This document shows positions 26,462 through 34,900 of a stretch of 47,571 nucleotides of DNA, one piece after another. The notes beneath the pieces are model-generated. The model saw only the letters and a program-made list of their open reading frames with translations. It was not told the DNA's origin and made no database searches. How positions within the stretch are numbered: position 1 is the stretch's first letter; each line of letters opens with the position of its first letter. This stretch comes from Cohnella thermotolerans DSM 17683 (GTDB lineage: Bacteria; Bacillota; Bacilli; Paenibacillales; Paenibacillaceae): contig NZ_AUCP01000054.1 in assembly GCF_000429825.1 (NCBI RefSeq), positions 1 to 47,571 on the forward strand. Reading direction: 5' to 3'. The translations under genes were made by a program, and so were the position numbers.

Positions 26462-27343
26462 ATGTCGGAGCAATGGATTTATCTGAACGGTGAGTTCGTC
26501 ACCAAGGAAAATGCAAAAATCTCCGTATATGATCACGGTTTCTTGTACGGGGACGGGATTTTCGAGGGTATTCGGATTTACGACGGGAACATTTTCCGCT
26601 GCAAAGAGCATCTGGAGAGGCTGTACGACTCCGCCAAGTCCATCCTGCTGGACATTCCGCTTACGTTCGCCGAGATGCAGGACGCGCTGGTGGAGACGAT
26701 CCGCAAGAACGGCATGCGCAACGGCTACATCCGTCTCGTCGTGTCCCGCGGACTGGGCAATCTCGGTCTCGATCCTACGCGCTGCCCTGCGGCGTTCGTC
26801 GTCATTATCGTCGAGGAGCTGTCGATTTATCCGGAAGAGGCGTACCGCGAAGGCTTGCGGTCCGTATCCGTCAGTCCCCGCCGCAACCTGCCCGACGCGC
26901 TCAATCCGAAGATCAAGTCGCTCAACTACCTGAACAACATTCTCGTCAAAATCCAGTCCAACCTGGCCGGCGTGGGCGAAGCGATCATGCTGAACTCGCA
27001 AGGGTATGTGGCGGAAGGGTCCAGCGACAACATCTTCATCGTCAAAAAAGGCGTCGTCTACACGCCTCCGTGCTACATCGGCGCGCTGGAGGGCATTACG
27101 CGGGGAGCGATCATCGATCTGTGCGGCAAGCTCGGCTACAAGCTGAAGGAAGAGCCGTTCACGCTGCATGACGTGTATACGGCCGACGAAGTGTTCTTCA
27201 CCGGCACGGCCGCCGAAGTGATCGCCGTTCGCGAAGTGGACGGCCGGATTATCGGCGAAGGCCATGCCGGCCCGGTCACGACGCATCTGCTGCAGGAATT
27301 CCGCAAGATCGTCACCGTGGAAGGCGTGAAGGCGTTCGAATAA
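26462..27343 (+). CDS. ilvE: branched-chain amino-acid aminotransferase
   Basis: 293 residues, fold-type IV PLP enzyme transferring amino groups to Leu/Ile/Val keto acids. Seen: YGDGIFEGIRIYDG near the N-terminus, the Schiff-base lysine in KIKSLNYLNNIL, and GYVAEGSSDNIFIVK. I chose ATG 26462, with GGAGGTG ending 9 bases upstream; a GTG at 26450 is less likely. Last gene of the amino-acid cluster. A D-amino-acid aminotransferase is possible but less likely given the context. Confidence 0.92.
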   Translation: MSEQWIYLNGEFVTKENAKISVYDHGFLYGDGIFEGIRIYDGNIFRCKEHLERLYDSAKSILLDIPLTFAEMQDALVETIRKNGMRNGYIRLVVSRGLGNLGLDPTRCPAAFVVIIVEELSIYPEEAYREGLRSVSVSPRRNLPDALNPKIKSLNYLNNILVKIQSNLAGVGEAIMLNSQGYVAEGSSDNIFIVKKGVVYTPPCYIGALEGITRGAIIDLCGKLGYKLKEEPFTLHDVYTADEVFFTGTAAEVIAVREVDGRIIGEGHAGPVTTHLLQEFRKIVTVEGVKAFE

Positions 27344-27363
27344 GGCCCGCCCGCGCTAATCGT

Positions 27364-27410
27364 AAGGCCCGCTGGGAACCGACTGGTTCGGTTGCTGCGG
27401 GCCTTTTTTT
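27364..27410 (+). terminator. intrinsic terminator after ilvE
   Basis: AAGGCCCGC (27364-27372) pairs with GCGGGCCTT (27397-27405), followed by T's. Confidence 0.9.
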
Positions 27411-27499
27411 GCGTGGGCGGGAGACGGCGCTTCGCCACTTGGAGACCGCATTCCGTTCCTCTTCCCTTGGCTGTCTCCCACTTTTTTTTGCGGAGGGAT

Positions 27500-27526
27500 G
27501 TCATTTGCCCATGTTCTGCATAGGAT
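27500..27526 (+). promoter_or_regulatory. candidate sigma-E-type promoter for the safA-like gene
   Basis: GTCATTT (27500-27506), 12-bp gap, CATAGGAT (27519-27526), fitting -10 CATAnnnT. B. subtilis safA is expressed in the mother cell from a sigma-E promoter. The spacer is short, so this is tentative. Confidence 0.3.
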
Positions 27527-27587
27527 GTAGTGATTGTGCGAGGGCATTCGCCCGCACGTGAACCATGAGCGATCAGGAGGGAACGGA

Positions 27588-29585
27588 TTGAAAATCCATA
27601 TGGTTAAAAAGGGCGACAGCCTCTACAGCATCGCCCAGAAGTACAACGTCTCCCTAGAGGAATTGATTCAGGCGAATCCCGAAATTTCCAATCCGGATGT
27701 GATCGAAGTCGGGATGAAAATCAAAATTCCGATGCCTGCCAAGCCCGCGTATGAAATTATGCACCAGCACAAGGTTCAGCAAGGCGACACCCTGTGGAAG
27801 CTGTCCAAGGCGTGGGGAATTCCGCTTGAGACGATGATCAAGGCCAATCCGCAGCTGAAAAACCCGAACGTGCTGCTGACAGGCGAGATCGTCAACATCC
27901 CGAAGATCGCGGCGGGAGGAGACAACTCGGCGGGGGCGGCTCACGGGCATCATCTCGACGGGCATTTCGGCGAATGGCCTAACGCCAATGTTAATGCCAA
28001 TGTTAACGCCAACGTGGAGGTGCACCCCGGAACGGGCGTGAAGCCGGGCACGGGCGTCAAGCCGGGCACGGGCGTCAAGCCGGGAACGGGCGTGAAGCCG
28101 GAGACCGAGCTAAAGCCGGAACCCGAACCGATGCCGATGCCGGAAGCGAAGGCTCCCGAGCACGCCAAGCATCCGCTTCCTCCGATTCACGTGCATTACG
28201 AGCATATCGATCTGTTCAAGCAGTATCAGATTCCGGCCGTTGAGGCCGTAAGCCCCAAGGCCGAAGAGAATTACCCCTTGCATGAAGCGAAAGAAGTCGA
28301 GAACAAAAGCTTCGGCTCGGAGTTGGAGCCTAAGCACCACGGGTACGGGCATGAATACGGACACGCAAACGTGCAGCCTTTTTACGGTCACGAATACGGC
28401 CATCCGTATGGATACGGTCATGAACACGGCTATTTCCCTGCGAATGAGCCCGTTCACGAGCATAAGCACGAATATGGCGTAAATGAAGCTTTCAAGGATT
28501 ACGGCGCCCATGCACACGGGATCGGACATGAATACGGCCACGTTCACGGTCATGTTCATGAGTACGGCCATCCGTATGGATACGGCCACCACGTTCATGG
28601 ATATGGCCACCACATTCCCGGCCACGGCCATCACGTTCATGGCCACCACGTTCCCGGCCACGGGCATCACGTTCATGGCCACGACCACCACATTCACGGC
28701 CACGGCCATACTCATGAATACGGCCATATTCCGGAAAACGCGCAAGCCGCGGAGAACAGTCCGCATCCCGTTTTCCCGACGGAAGATTTGGCGAAGATGT
28801 ACGGCAGCGGGGGATGGACCGGCATACACACGTACGGAGGAGAACACCCGGGGTACGGGTATGGCGGCTACTATCCCAGCAACGTAGCCCCGTTTACGTC
28901 GCCTGCCAACGTGAGCCCGACCGCCGTCTCTCCGGTCGCCGCTTGGCCTCATCCAGGCTGCAGCACGTGCACGGGGTCCCCGGTTTGGCCGGGAACGGCC
29001 GTGTCTCCGGCCGCCACAAATGCGCCAAACGCGGCATATCCCAACGCGGGTTATCCGGGAGCGAACGTCGGAGCGGTTCCCTATGCGGCAACGCCGTACG
29101 CACCGACGGCGGTATCCCCGGCCGCGATCTCGCCCCAGGCGAACGTTCCGTATGGAACCGGTTATTACGGCGCGGGGCAGGTCAATGCGAACTATCCTTA
29201 CGGGACGACTGCTTACGGTGGGGCTCCCTACGGCGAATTGCCCGTAGGCGACGGCAAGAAGACGAAGGTAGCGGGCAGCTTTGTCGCGAACGTGGAAAAG
29301 CCGAGTGCCGATCATTACAGCGCTCACCCTTATTTCACGGCAGCGTTTCCTTTTGCTCCGATCTCGCCGCTGCCCGGACTCGGAACGTTCGTGGACGATT
29401 GCCGGGACGAAGAAGGAGAAACGGGCGAAACGGCGGAAGCCAGAGGCAAAGATGCCGGAATCGCCTCCGCTTCGGCGGAATCTGCGCCCAAGAAGTCCGC
29501 CGCCAAAGCCAAGATTAAATCCAAATCGCCCGCCCGCTCCTCCAAGCCGAAGCGCAAGCCCAGCTTGCCGTGGGTGAAGTGGTAA
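27588..29585 (+). CDS. safA: SafA-like LysM spore-coat morphogenetic protein with His-rich region
   Basis: 665 residues from TTG 27588 (SD AGGAGG). The first LysM (1-46, MKIHMVKKGDSLYSIAQKYN) closely resembles the SafA N-terminus; a second follows (about 62-107). Then come NANV and GTGVKP repeats, a His/Gly/Tyr-rich stretch (about 250-382, HGHHVHGHHVPGHGHH style), a Pro/Ala/Tyr/Val region with CSTCTG, and a basic tail (KAKIKSKSPARSSKPKRKP). In B. subtilis, SafA binds cortex peptidoglycan through LysM and organises the inner coat. Position between the pheA region and bofC also matches. The second LysM and the long His block are extra. Metal binding is inferred. Confidence 0.85.
   Translation: MKIHMVKKGDSLYSIAQKYNVSLEELIQANPEISNPDVIEVGMKIKIPMPAKPAYEIMHQHKVQQGDTLWKLSKAWGIPLETMIKANPQLKNPNVLLTGEIVNIPKIAAGGDNSAGAAHGHHLDGHFGEWPNANVNANVNANVEVHPGTGVKPGTGVKPGTGVKPGTGVKPETELKPEPEPMPMPEAKAPEHAKHPLPPIHVHYEHIDLFKQYQIPAVEAVSPKAEENYPLHEAKEVENKSFGSELEPKHHGYGHEYGHANVQPFYGHEYGHPYGYGHEHGYFPANEPVHEHKHEYGVNEAFKDYGAHAHGIGHEYGHVHGHVHEYGHPYGYGHHVHGYGHHIPGHGHHVHGHHVPGHGHHVHGHDHHIHGHGHTHEYGHIPENAQAAENSPHPVFPTEDLAKMYGSGGWTGIHTYGGEHPGYGYGGYYPSNVAPFTSPANVSPTAVSPVAAWPHPGCSTCTGSPVWPGTAVSPAATNAPNAAYPNAGYPGANVGAVPYAATPYAPTAVSPAAISPQANVPYGTGYYGAGQVNANYPYGTTAYGGAPYGELPVGDGKKTKVAGSFVANVEKPSADHYSAHPYFTAAFPFAPISPLPGLGTFVDDCRDEEGETGETAEARGKDAGIASASAESAPKKSAAKAKIKSKSPARSSKPKRKPSLPWVKW
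28028..28099 (+). repeat. four tandem 18-bp units (GTGVKP)
   Basis: Near-identical 18-bp units encoding GTGVKP lie head to tail within the safA-like gene; a shorter NANV-coding repeat lies just upstream at about 27981-28013. Confidence 0.85.
28336..28735 (+). repeat. imperfect tandem repeats coding His/Gly/Tyr-rich protein
   Basis: Variations of GGCCACCACGTTCATGG and GAATACGGCCAT recur many times; protein motifs are HEYGH, YGYGH, HVHGH, HIPGH and HVPGH. Such DNA is prone to length change by slippage. Confidence 0.85.
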
Positions 29586-29649
29586 CGAATGACGCATAAT
29601 GCCGGAATCCCCGGGCAACAATAGGAAAAAAGCAGAGAAGGGGATTCCG

Positions 29650-30354
29650 GTGTTCGGTTTACGGATCAAAGACCTCAAAAAACGAATCAAACGCAACCGT
29701 CGGCCGGTCTGGTCGTTAGGCATATGGATGGCCTTGTTCGTGGGGGCCGTCGTCTCGGGCACGTTCGTCTCGCGTCACTACATGAACGGATACTTCGAAT
29801 CCGCCCTGCAGAGGGGCGATTCTTTGCCGGTCTGGTCGGACAACCTTCCGGTGTCATACGATCCCGACGATTCGCAGCGGGGCGAGACGCTGATTGCCTT
29901 GTCCAAATGGAAAGGGGACGTCGAAGTCGTCCTGCACCGCACCTACCTGTGCGGGGAAGAGACCAGGCAGCTCGGCCGCCATTCGGCTGCGGAGACGATG
30001 GACCTGGTGAAGGCGCATCGGGAATGGAACGCTTCCTTTGATACGAAAGGCCGGGTATACGTGGAGGAGGCGGTCGACGATTTATCACCGGAATGCCGCA
30101 AATCCGCTTATATCTCGATCGATCAGGTCGGCAATTTGTCGTTGTTCGACGGTCCTCCCCGCAAGGAGAAGGTGATACGGACGTTTTTCCAATTGGACGT
30201 CAAGTCTTTGGAGAGCAGTCTGTCCAAGGAAAAGCTGCACGAACTGACGCAAGGCATTCGCGTCACTGACCGCGACGAATTCAACAGCGTGCTGTCCACG
30301 TTCAGCGACTTCGCCGTTCCGAAGGCGACGGACGTGATGAAGCCGACGCGATAA
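29650..30354 (+). CDS. bofC: BofC, forespore regulator of pro-sigma-K processing
   Basis: 234 residues from GTG 29650 (AAGGGG 6 bases upstream); an upstream ATG at 29599 would add 17 residues but has no SD. A short basic cytoplasmic start and one membrane helix (SLGIWMALFVGAVVSGTFV) are followed by the BofC domain: VVLHRTYLCGEETRQLGRHS, then AYISIDQVGNLSLFDGPP and TFFQLDVKSLESS. In B. subtilis BofC restrains the SpoIVB protease that triggers SpoIVFB. It completes a regulatory chain with spoIVFAB in this window. A terminator follows. Confidence 0.9.
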   Translation: MFGLRIKDLKKRIKRNRRPVWSLGIWMALFVGAVVSGTFVSRHYMNGYFESALQRGDSLPVWSDNLPVSYDPDDSQRGETLIALSKWKGDVEVVLHRTYLCGEETRQLGRHSAAETMDLVKAHREWNASFDTKGRVYVEEAVDDLSPECRKSAYISIDQVGNLSLFDGPPRKEKVIRTFFQLDVKSLESSLSKEKLHELTQGIRVTDRDEFNSVLSTFSDFAVPKATDVMKPTR

Positions 30355-30387
30355 AGACGGGCGCGGACTGCGGCCTGACTGGCTGGC

Positions 30388-30420
30388 GTCTCCTCCGATT
30401 CGGGGAGGCGCTTTTTTTGT
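30388..30420 (+). terminator. intrinsic terminator after bofC
   Basis: GCGTCTCC and GGAGGCGC arms, then seven T's. Confidence 0.85.
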
Positions 30421-30432
30421 TTCGACAACGGG

Positions 30433-30462
30433 TTGACGAAATTTGGCAGAGCATCCTATAAT
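30433..30462 (+). promoter_or_regulatory. sigma-A promoter of orphan leader
   Basis: -35 TTGACG (30433-30438), 18-bp spacer, -10 TATAAT (30457-30462). Confidence 0.65.
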
Positions 30463-30468
30463 ACAATT

Positions 30469-30545
30469 ACGAAAACCGTATACCGAACATCAAACGCGAG
30501 GAAGCACCCGCAGACGAAAGGCAAGACGTCGGGTGCTTCTTTTTT
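30469..30545 (+). ncRNA. short leader/small RNA ending in an intrinsic terminator
   Basis: Between the promoter and the next start codon is a strong hairpin: GAAGCACCC (30501-30509) with GGGTGCTTC (30531-30539), an inner GACG/CGTC, loop AAAGGCAAGA, and six T's. RNA starting near 30469 would end about 30545. It could be an attenuator/riboswitch for the small downstream gene, or a small RNA. I do not recognise a known class. Confidence 0.5.
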
Positions 30546-30589
30546 GTTATTCCCATTTTTATCCATTTTCCAGAAAAGGAGATCTCTTC

Positions 30590-30785
30590 ATGAAGAAACG
30601 AATGAAGCTTCTGTTGTCGCTTGTCGCCGCTGTAGGATTGTTTGCAGGAAGCGTTATTACATTCCAAGGGGTTTAATCCAACAAGCAAATCGGCGTCTTC
30701 GGACGGCAAAGAAGCTGTCCCAGCCGGCCTGCATCCCTCGCGGAAGCCGATCACTCTAACGAACCTGTCGAACGCTATTTGTTAA
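30590..30785 (+). pseudogene. small exported-protein gene, apparently frameshifted
   Basis: ATG 30590 has AAAAGGAGA 8 bases upstream. It encodes a classic signal peptide (MKKRMKLLLSLVAAVGLF) but stops at 30676 after 28 codons, just behind GGGG. Shifting to the next frame (from 30672) continues with a plausible polar sequence, FNPTSKSASSDGKEAVPAG, to a TAA at 30783-30785. This fits a small secreted protein broken by a one-base change, or a truncated remnant; its tail runs into the repeat at 30756. A real 28-residue peptide is the alternative. Confidence 0.45.
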
Positions 30786-30942
30786 AAAAACGCGTTTTCG
30801 AAACGCTAACGAACCGACGAACCGTTATCGGCCGGATTTTCTTGGCGTGAGACTCCGATTCGAGCGAATAAGGGTATCTCAGTTCGTTAAGTTTCCCCAA
30901 TAGGCTTGAGCAAGCTAAATAAGATGTCTGAGGTTCGTTAAG
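30756..30942. repeat. intergenic repeat with four TTAACGAAC-type motifs in two orientations
   Basis: CTAACGAACC occurs at 30756-30765 and 30806-30815 (50 bp apart). The reverse form GTTCGTTAAG occurs at 30882-30891 and 30933-30942 (51 bp apart). The layout is a large inverted pair of direct pairs. Nothing coding is supported between 30786 and 31026. Confidence 0.55.
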
Positions 30943-31026
30943 TTCCTAATATGCTAAGATTCACTTCCAAAAGTTAAACAAGGACTTCGCCCTTTCTTAA
31001 AAATTTATCGAAATGAGGTATACTCC

Positions 31027-31971
31027 ATGCTGAAAAAAATTACGATGGTTTTAATTTTGGCGAGTTTGCTTGGCATGAGTTTTTCGGTACCTTCTTACGC
31101 TACTATCGATCCATATATTGATCAAAGTCGTACTAAACTTTCCCTTGAAGTGTTGGTCAACGCCCGTAAGGTTTCCTTTCCGGATGTAAAGCCGATGCAG
31201 AAGCAGGGGCGTGTCCTCGTTCCGCTTCGGTTTGTGTCCGATAGGCTGGGGGGCAAGCTTTCCCTCGCTGGAAAGAATATCACAATCGTTAAAGGCGATC
31301 GTACCGTCAAGCTTACAATCGGAGCGAAGTCGGCAACAGCCAACGGCAAGACGATCGCACTCGATGTTGCGGCGAACGCCGTGAACGGAAGAACGTTGGT
31401 TCCGCTGCGCTTTATTTCCGAAGCACTTGGGGAAAGAGTGGAGTGGGACACGCTAAATCAATACGTTTGGATCGGCAGCAAGGATGTACCGGACATTCTG
31501 GATGTCGTTGAATCCCAGGACATTAAGGGATATCTGAAATTTTATAAAGGCGATCTTAATGACCTGCTTTTGAAGGATGATTCGAGAAATTCTTTAACAG
31601 AAGTAAAAGTCATTGGAAAACAGGATTTCCCATTGAAAATTGGTAATTACATTTACTATCGAATCGACCGAGCATTCGATAATGAAGGGAAAGAATACGT
31701 GCGTCTCGTTAGTACCGAATCGAATGGGTTGGGGCGTCCGCTCTACATTCTTAGAGAAAACAAAGATACCAGAATGCGCGCAGAAAATTATAACATTCGT
31801 GAAGATCATAATGGTATCAGGGTCCAGTACAATCCTGTGGTTGATATAACGGACAAGATCGTTTATAAAGAGACGAATTACGACAAGTTAAGGCTGAAAG
31901 ACATTGATTTTTTGGGCATGTATGCTTTGGAAAAATACCCCCTTCTTATCAAAACGGATTTTCTTTCCTAA
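31027..31971 (+). CDS. secreted copper-amine-oxidase N-terminal-like domain protein
   Basis: 314 residues. A signal peptide (about 1-26, ending SVPSYA) is followed by a double repeat of the type seen in many Paenibacillus exported proteins: GRVLVPLRFVSDRLGGKL..NITIVKG and GRTLVPLRFISEALGERV..YVWIG. The C-terminal half (about 155-314) is not recognised. The domain name is historical; no copper-oxidase activity is implied, and it probably serves in wall or surface binding. SD is GAGGT. The giant gene starts about 24 bp after it, so they are likely one transcript. DNA here is more AT-rich than in the flanking core genes. Confidence 0.85.
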   Translation: MLKKITMVLILASLLGMSFSVPSYATIDPYIDQSRTKLSLEVLVNARKVSFPDVKPMQKQGRVLVPLRFVSDRLGGKLSLAGKNITIVKGDRTVKLTIGAKSATANGKTIALDVAANAVNGRTLVPLRFISEALGERVEWDTLNQYVWIGSKDVPDILDVVESQDIKGYLKFYKGDLNDLLLKDDSRNSLTEVKVIGKQDFPLKIGNYIYYRIDRAFDNEGKEYVRLVSTESNGLGRPLYILRENKDTRMRAENYNIREDHNGIRVQYNPVVDITDKIVYKETNYDKLRLKDIDFLGMYALEKYPLLIKTDFLS

Positions 31972-31994
31972 GAAGAAGAGGGTGAATGGCATTC

Positions 31995-34900
31995 ATGAAG
32001 AGCAAAATAAAACAAGTTCTTCATTTCCTACTGATAGTTTGCATTGTTCTTTCAGACTTTCCTGCCGTTCCAACAGCATCGGCGGCTGCTCCCAACTTGG
32101 ATTTTGGCAATGCCTCGATTCAGCCGTACAAAGATCCTGCAGAAGCGCCGACCAAGCGTTTTGCGGTGGGCTTCATGAGCTATGAAACATGGCCCAAAGA
32201 TAACGGCGGTTGGACGAACGCGGCTCCCGATACCGGCAATCCAATTCCCATTTCCTATACGTATTCGTTTACGTTTACGGACCGCACGGTATCGAATGTG
32301 AAAGTCTATACCATTAATGAGACTTCCAAAGCGAAGTTGTATTTCAACGAATCTAGGGCATCGAGTAGCGGAGAGGGTGATTACCGCCTATATAGCCCGT
32401 TTTTTTCGGAAATTGATTCCATTTCACAGGGGACAATTTCCGGGAAAGGGACAAGTACCGCTAAGATTCCCGTCACTATCAATGGGCTTCTTCAAACTGC
32501 CAATGCATACCGAATTCAGTGCACCATGAGCACCTGTGGAACCGAAAAAACGGGCTATCGCTTCTACTTTCCCGTCGTCTTCGAGTTCGAGCTCGACGGC
32601 CTTCTCACCACGAAGCCCTTTACCCGCAGCGGAGATAGCCTCGGTTCCGGAACCTCCAAGTCGATGCAGAGCGGCAAGTCATACACGACGAGCGTTTCGA
32701 ACATCTCCAACTATACGTACGTTGGCTACAAGGAGATTATCGACGGGAAGCCTGGCAGCTTCATCGAGAGTACCAGTCCTCCGCCCGCAACCCATTACGA
32801 CGGTTCTTACGACGAGAAGCAGATAAATCTCTACTACGAGTCCAATGCTGCAGCCGGTACGATTCACGTTCGGCACATGGTTCGCAACTCGTCTTCCGGA
32901 TCGTTCAGCCAGTCCTCGGAGAGCAGCATTTCCGTCAAGACGCTTCCGGACACCCGGACCGTAACCCCGGACACGAGCTATGGAACCGTTGTGGGTAGCA
33001 GTTTAAGCTACAGCTCGTACAGCAACACCGTGTCGGGTTCCAAAACCGTGACCACGAGCCTGAAAACGGGCCAAGAGGAAGCTTGGGTCACATTCTTTTA
33101 CGAGAACTCTTCCGACGTACCTGCCGATCCAGGGAGCGTTACCGCGAGCTTTGACATCCTGCCTGGCAATGTGATCAATAACGGAGACAGCTTTACGCTG
33201 CGGCCCAAAGATTTTCAGCTGAAATCCTGCACCTATCAATCGCATCGGTATAAGATTGTGGGCCCGGATGGTCAAACCTATTTCACGCCGAATGTCTACG
33301 GGATGACAACGGACAGCATGTATACCGCCGATACGTATCCACCCGTCATCAAGTACGATTCCCTGCATACGATCTTCATCCAGGTCTTCAGCAGTTGTGG
33401 ATCGACGGGGTGGTTATCGCCGCAAACGCTGCAGCTGACGAGTCAGCCGCCCCCACCCGGACCGAGCGGTCCTGTGGCGGTCATTACCGGACCGAGCCGC
33501 GTGAAAGCCGGCCAGCCGTTGCCTTACCCGATTACCGGCGAAAGATCATGGGATTGGCAGGACAAACCGATCGTATCGTATACGTGGGACCATCACGTCG
33601 TCCAAACGGACCCTGTCTATAATGTACAGAAATACGACACGCCCGGAACGTATACCATTACCCTAAACGTCAAGAACAGCGCGGGCGTTCTGTCCGACGA
33701 AGCGACGCATCAAATCGAAGTTGTGCCGAACGATCCGCCGGTCGCCTTGCTCTTGGTTCCGCCGGAAGATACCCGCTTGGGCACGGCCATCATCAAGAGC
33801 AAGTCGTTCAGTCCGGACGGCGATGCGATCGTCTCGTACAAATTCGAAATGAAATATGACGCCAACAACAACGGCTTCTCCGATGATGCCTGGCAGACGC
33901 TCCAAGAGGGGGATTCGGATACCTATACGTTCCGCAATCCATCTCGGGTCGGCAAGTACCTCTTCCGCTTGACGGCTTGCGAGACCGGCAACATTTGCGG
34001 GACGAGCGATACGCAAACGGAAAGCGAACGTACGCTCAACATTCTGAATTTGGAGCCGACCGCGAACGTCAAAACGTCGTCGCCTGTTACGGAACCGGAC
34101 ACGCGCAAGCCGCTCACGATGGACGAGCTGTACAACTCCGGGACCATCGCCTCTCTCGGTACTGGTGCAACCGGCGACAAGTCCGGCTGGGTGCTTCAGG
34201 GTGGTAATTTATCAACGAAGAGCTATAAATCGGACTTTGGGATGTTTAATGAAAACTTCGGGGCAGACGACAAGTATTACGGAGAAGATTTCGTTAACCG
34301 AACGCTCTACGCCAGCCTTCAGAACAACCCAACGGTTAGCCTTCTGGGAACGTACGACCGGAACACGATCTTTTTCGCGGATGAGAAATACGTGTATTCG
34401 GTCGGCCGAGGATCGACGACAAGTACCGCCGTCCTGACTTCATATGATAAGCAGTTAAATGTTCGATGGCAGAATACTTGGACGATGGCGAATAATCACG
34501 GGGTTGTCGCAAGCAACAGCGAAACTATAACATCCGTTATGGTCAAGGGCGACAGAATCTATCTCTTGGTACGCGCCACATCGTTGTCGTTTATCGGAAG
34601 TAAATTTGATCCCTATACGTATATTTTTAACCGAGAAAATGGCGACTTAGTGGCGGGGCCTCTGAACATCGGGGATAGAATGCAAGACACGGTGAACAGC
34701 ACGATGTATTATTTTAACAATTTCTATGCCGACAGCAAGGGATTAATTGCTAATACTCAACCTGGTTCCAGCTACGATTGTTCGACTTCGCTTTGTCGAA
34801 TCTCGTATGATTTAAGCTCCTCCGAAGATTATTACGGGTATTTCGACATAAGTGAACGATACAGGAAGATGCCCTTTTATATCTCCCAGAACAATCAATC

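Noticed and set aside
28336..28735. CRISPR-like array
   Set aside because: The repeats are coding, imperfect and contiguous, without unique spacers.
28110..29762. Long minus-strand open frame opposite the safA-like gene
   Set aside because: Repetitive Val/Met/Asn composition mirrors the His-rich repeat on the other strand.
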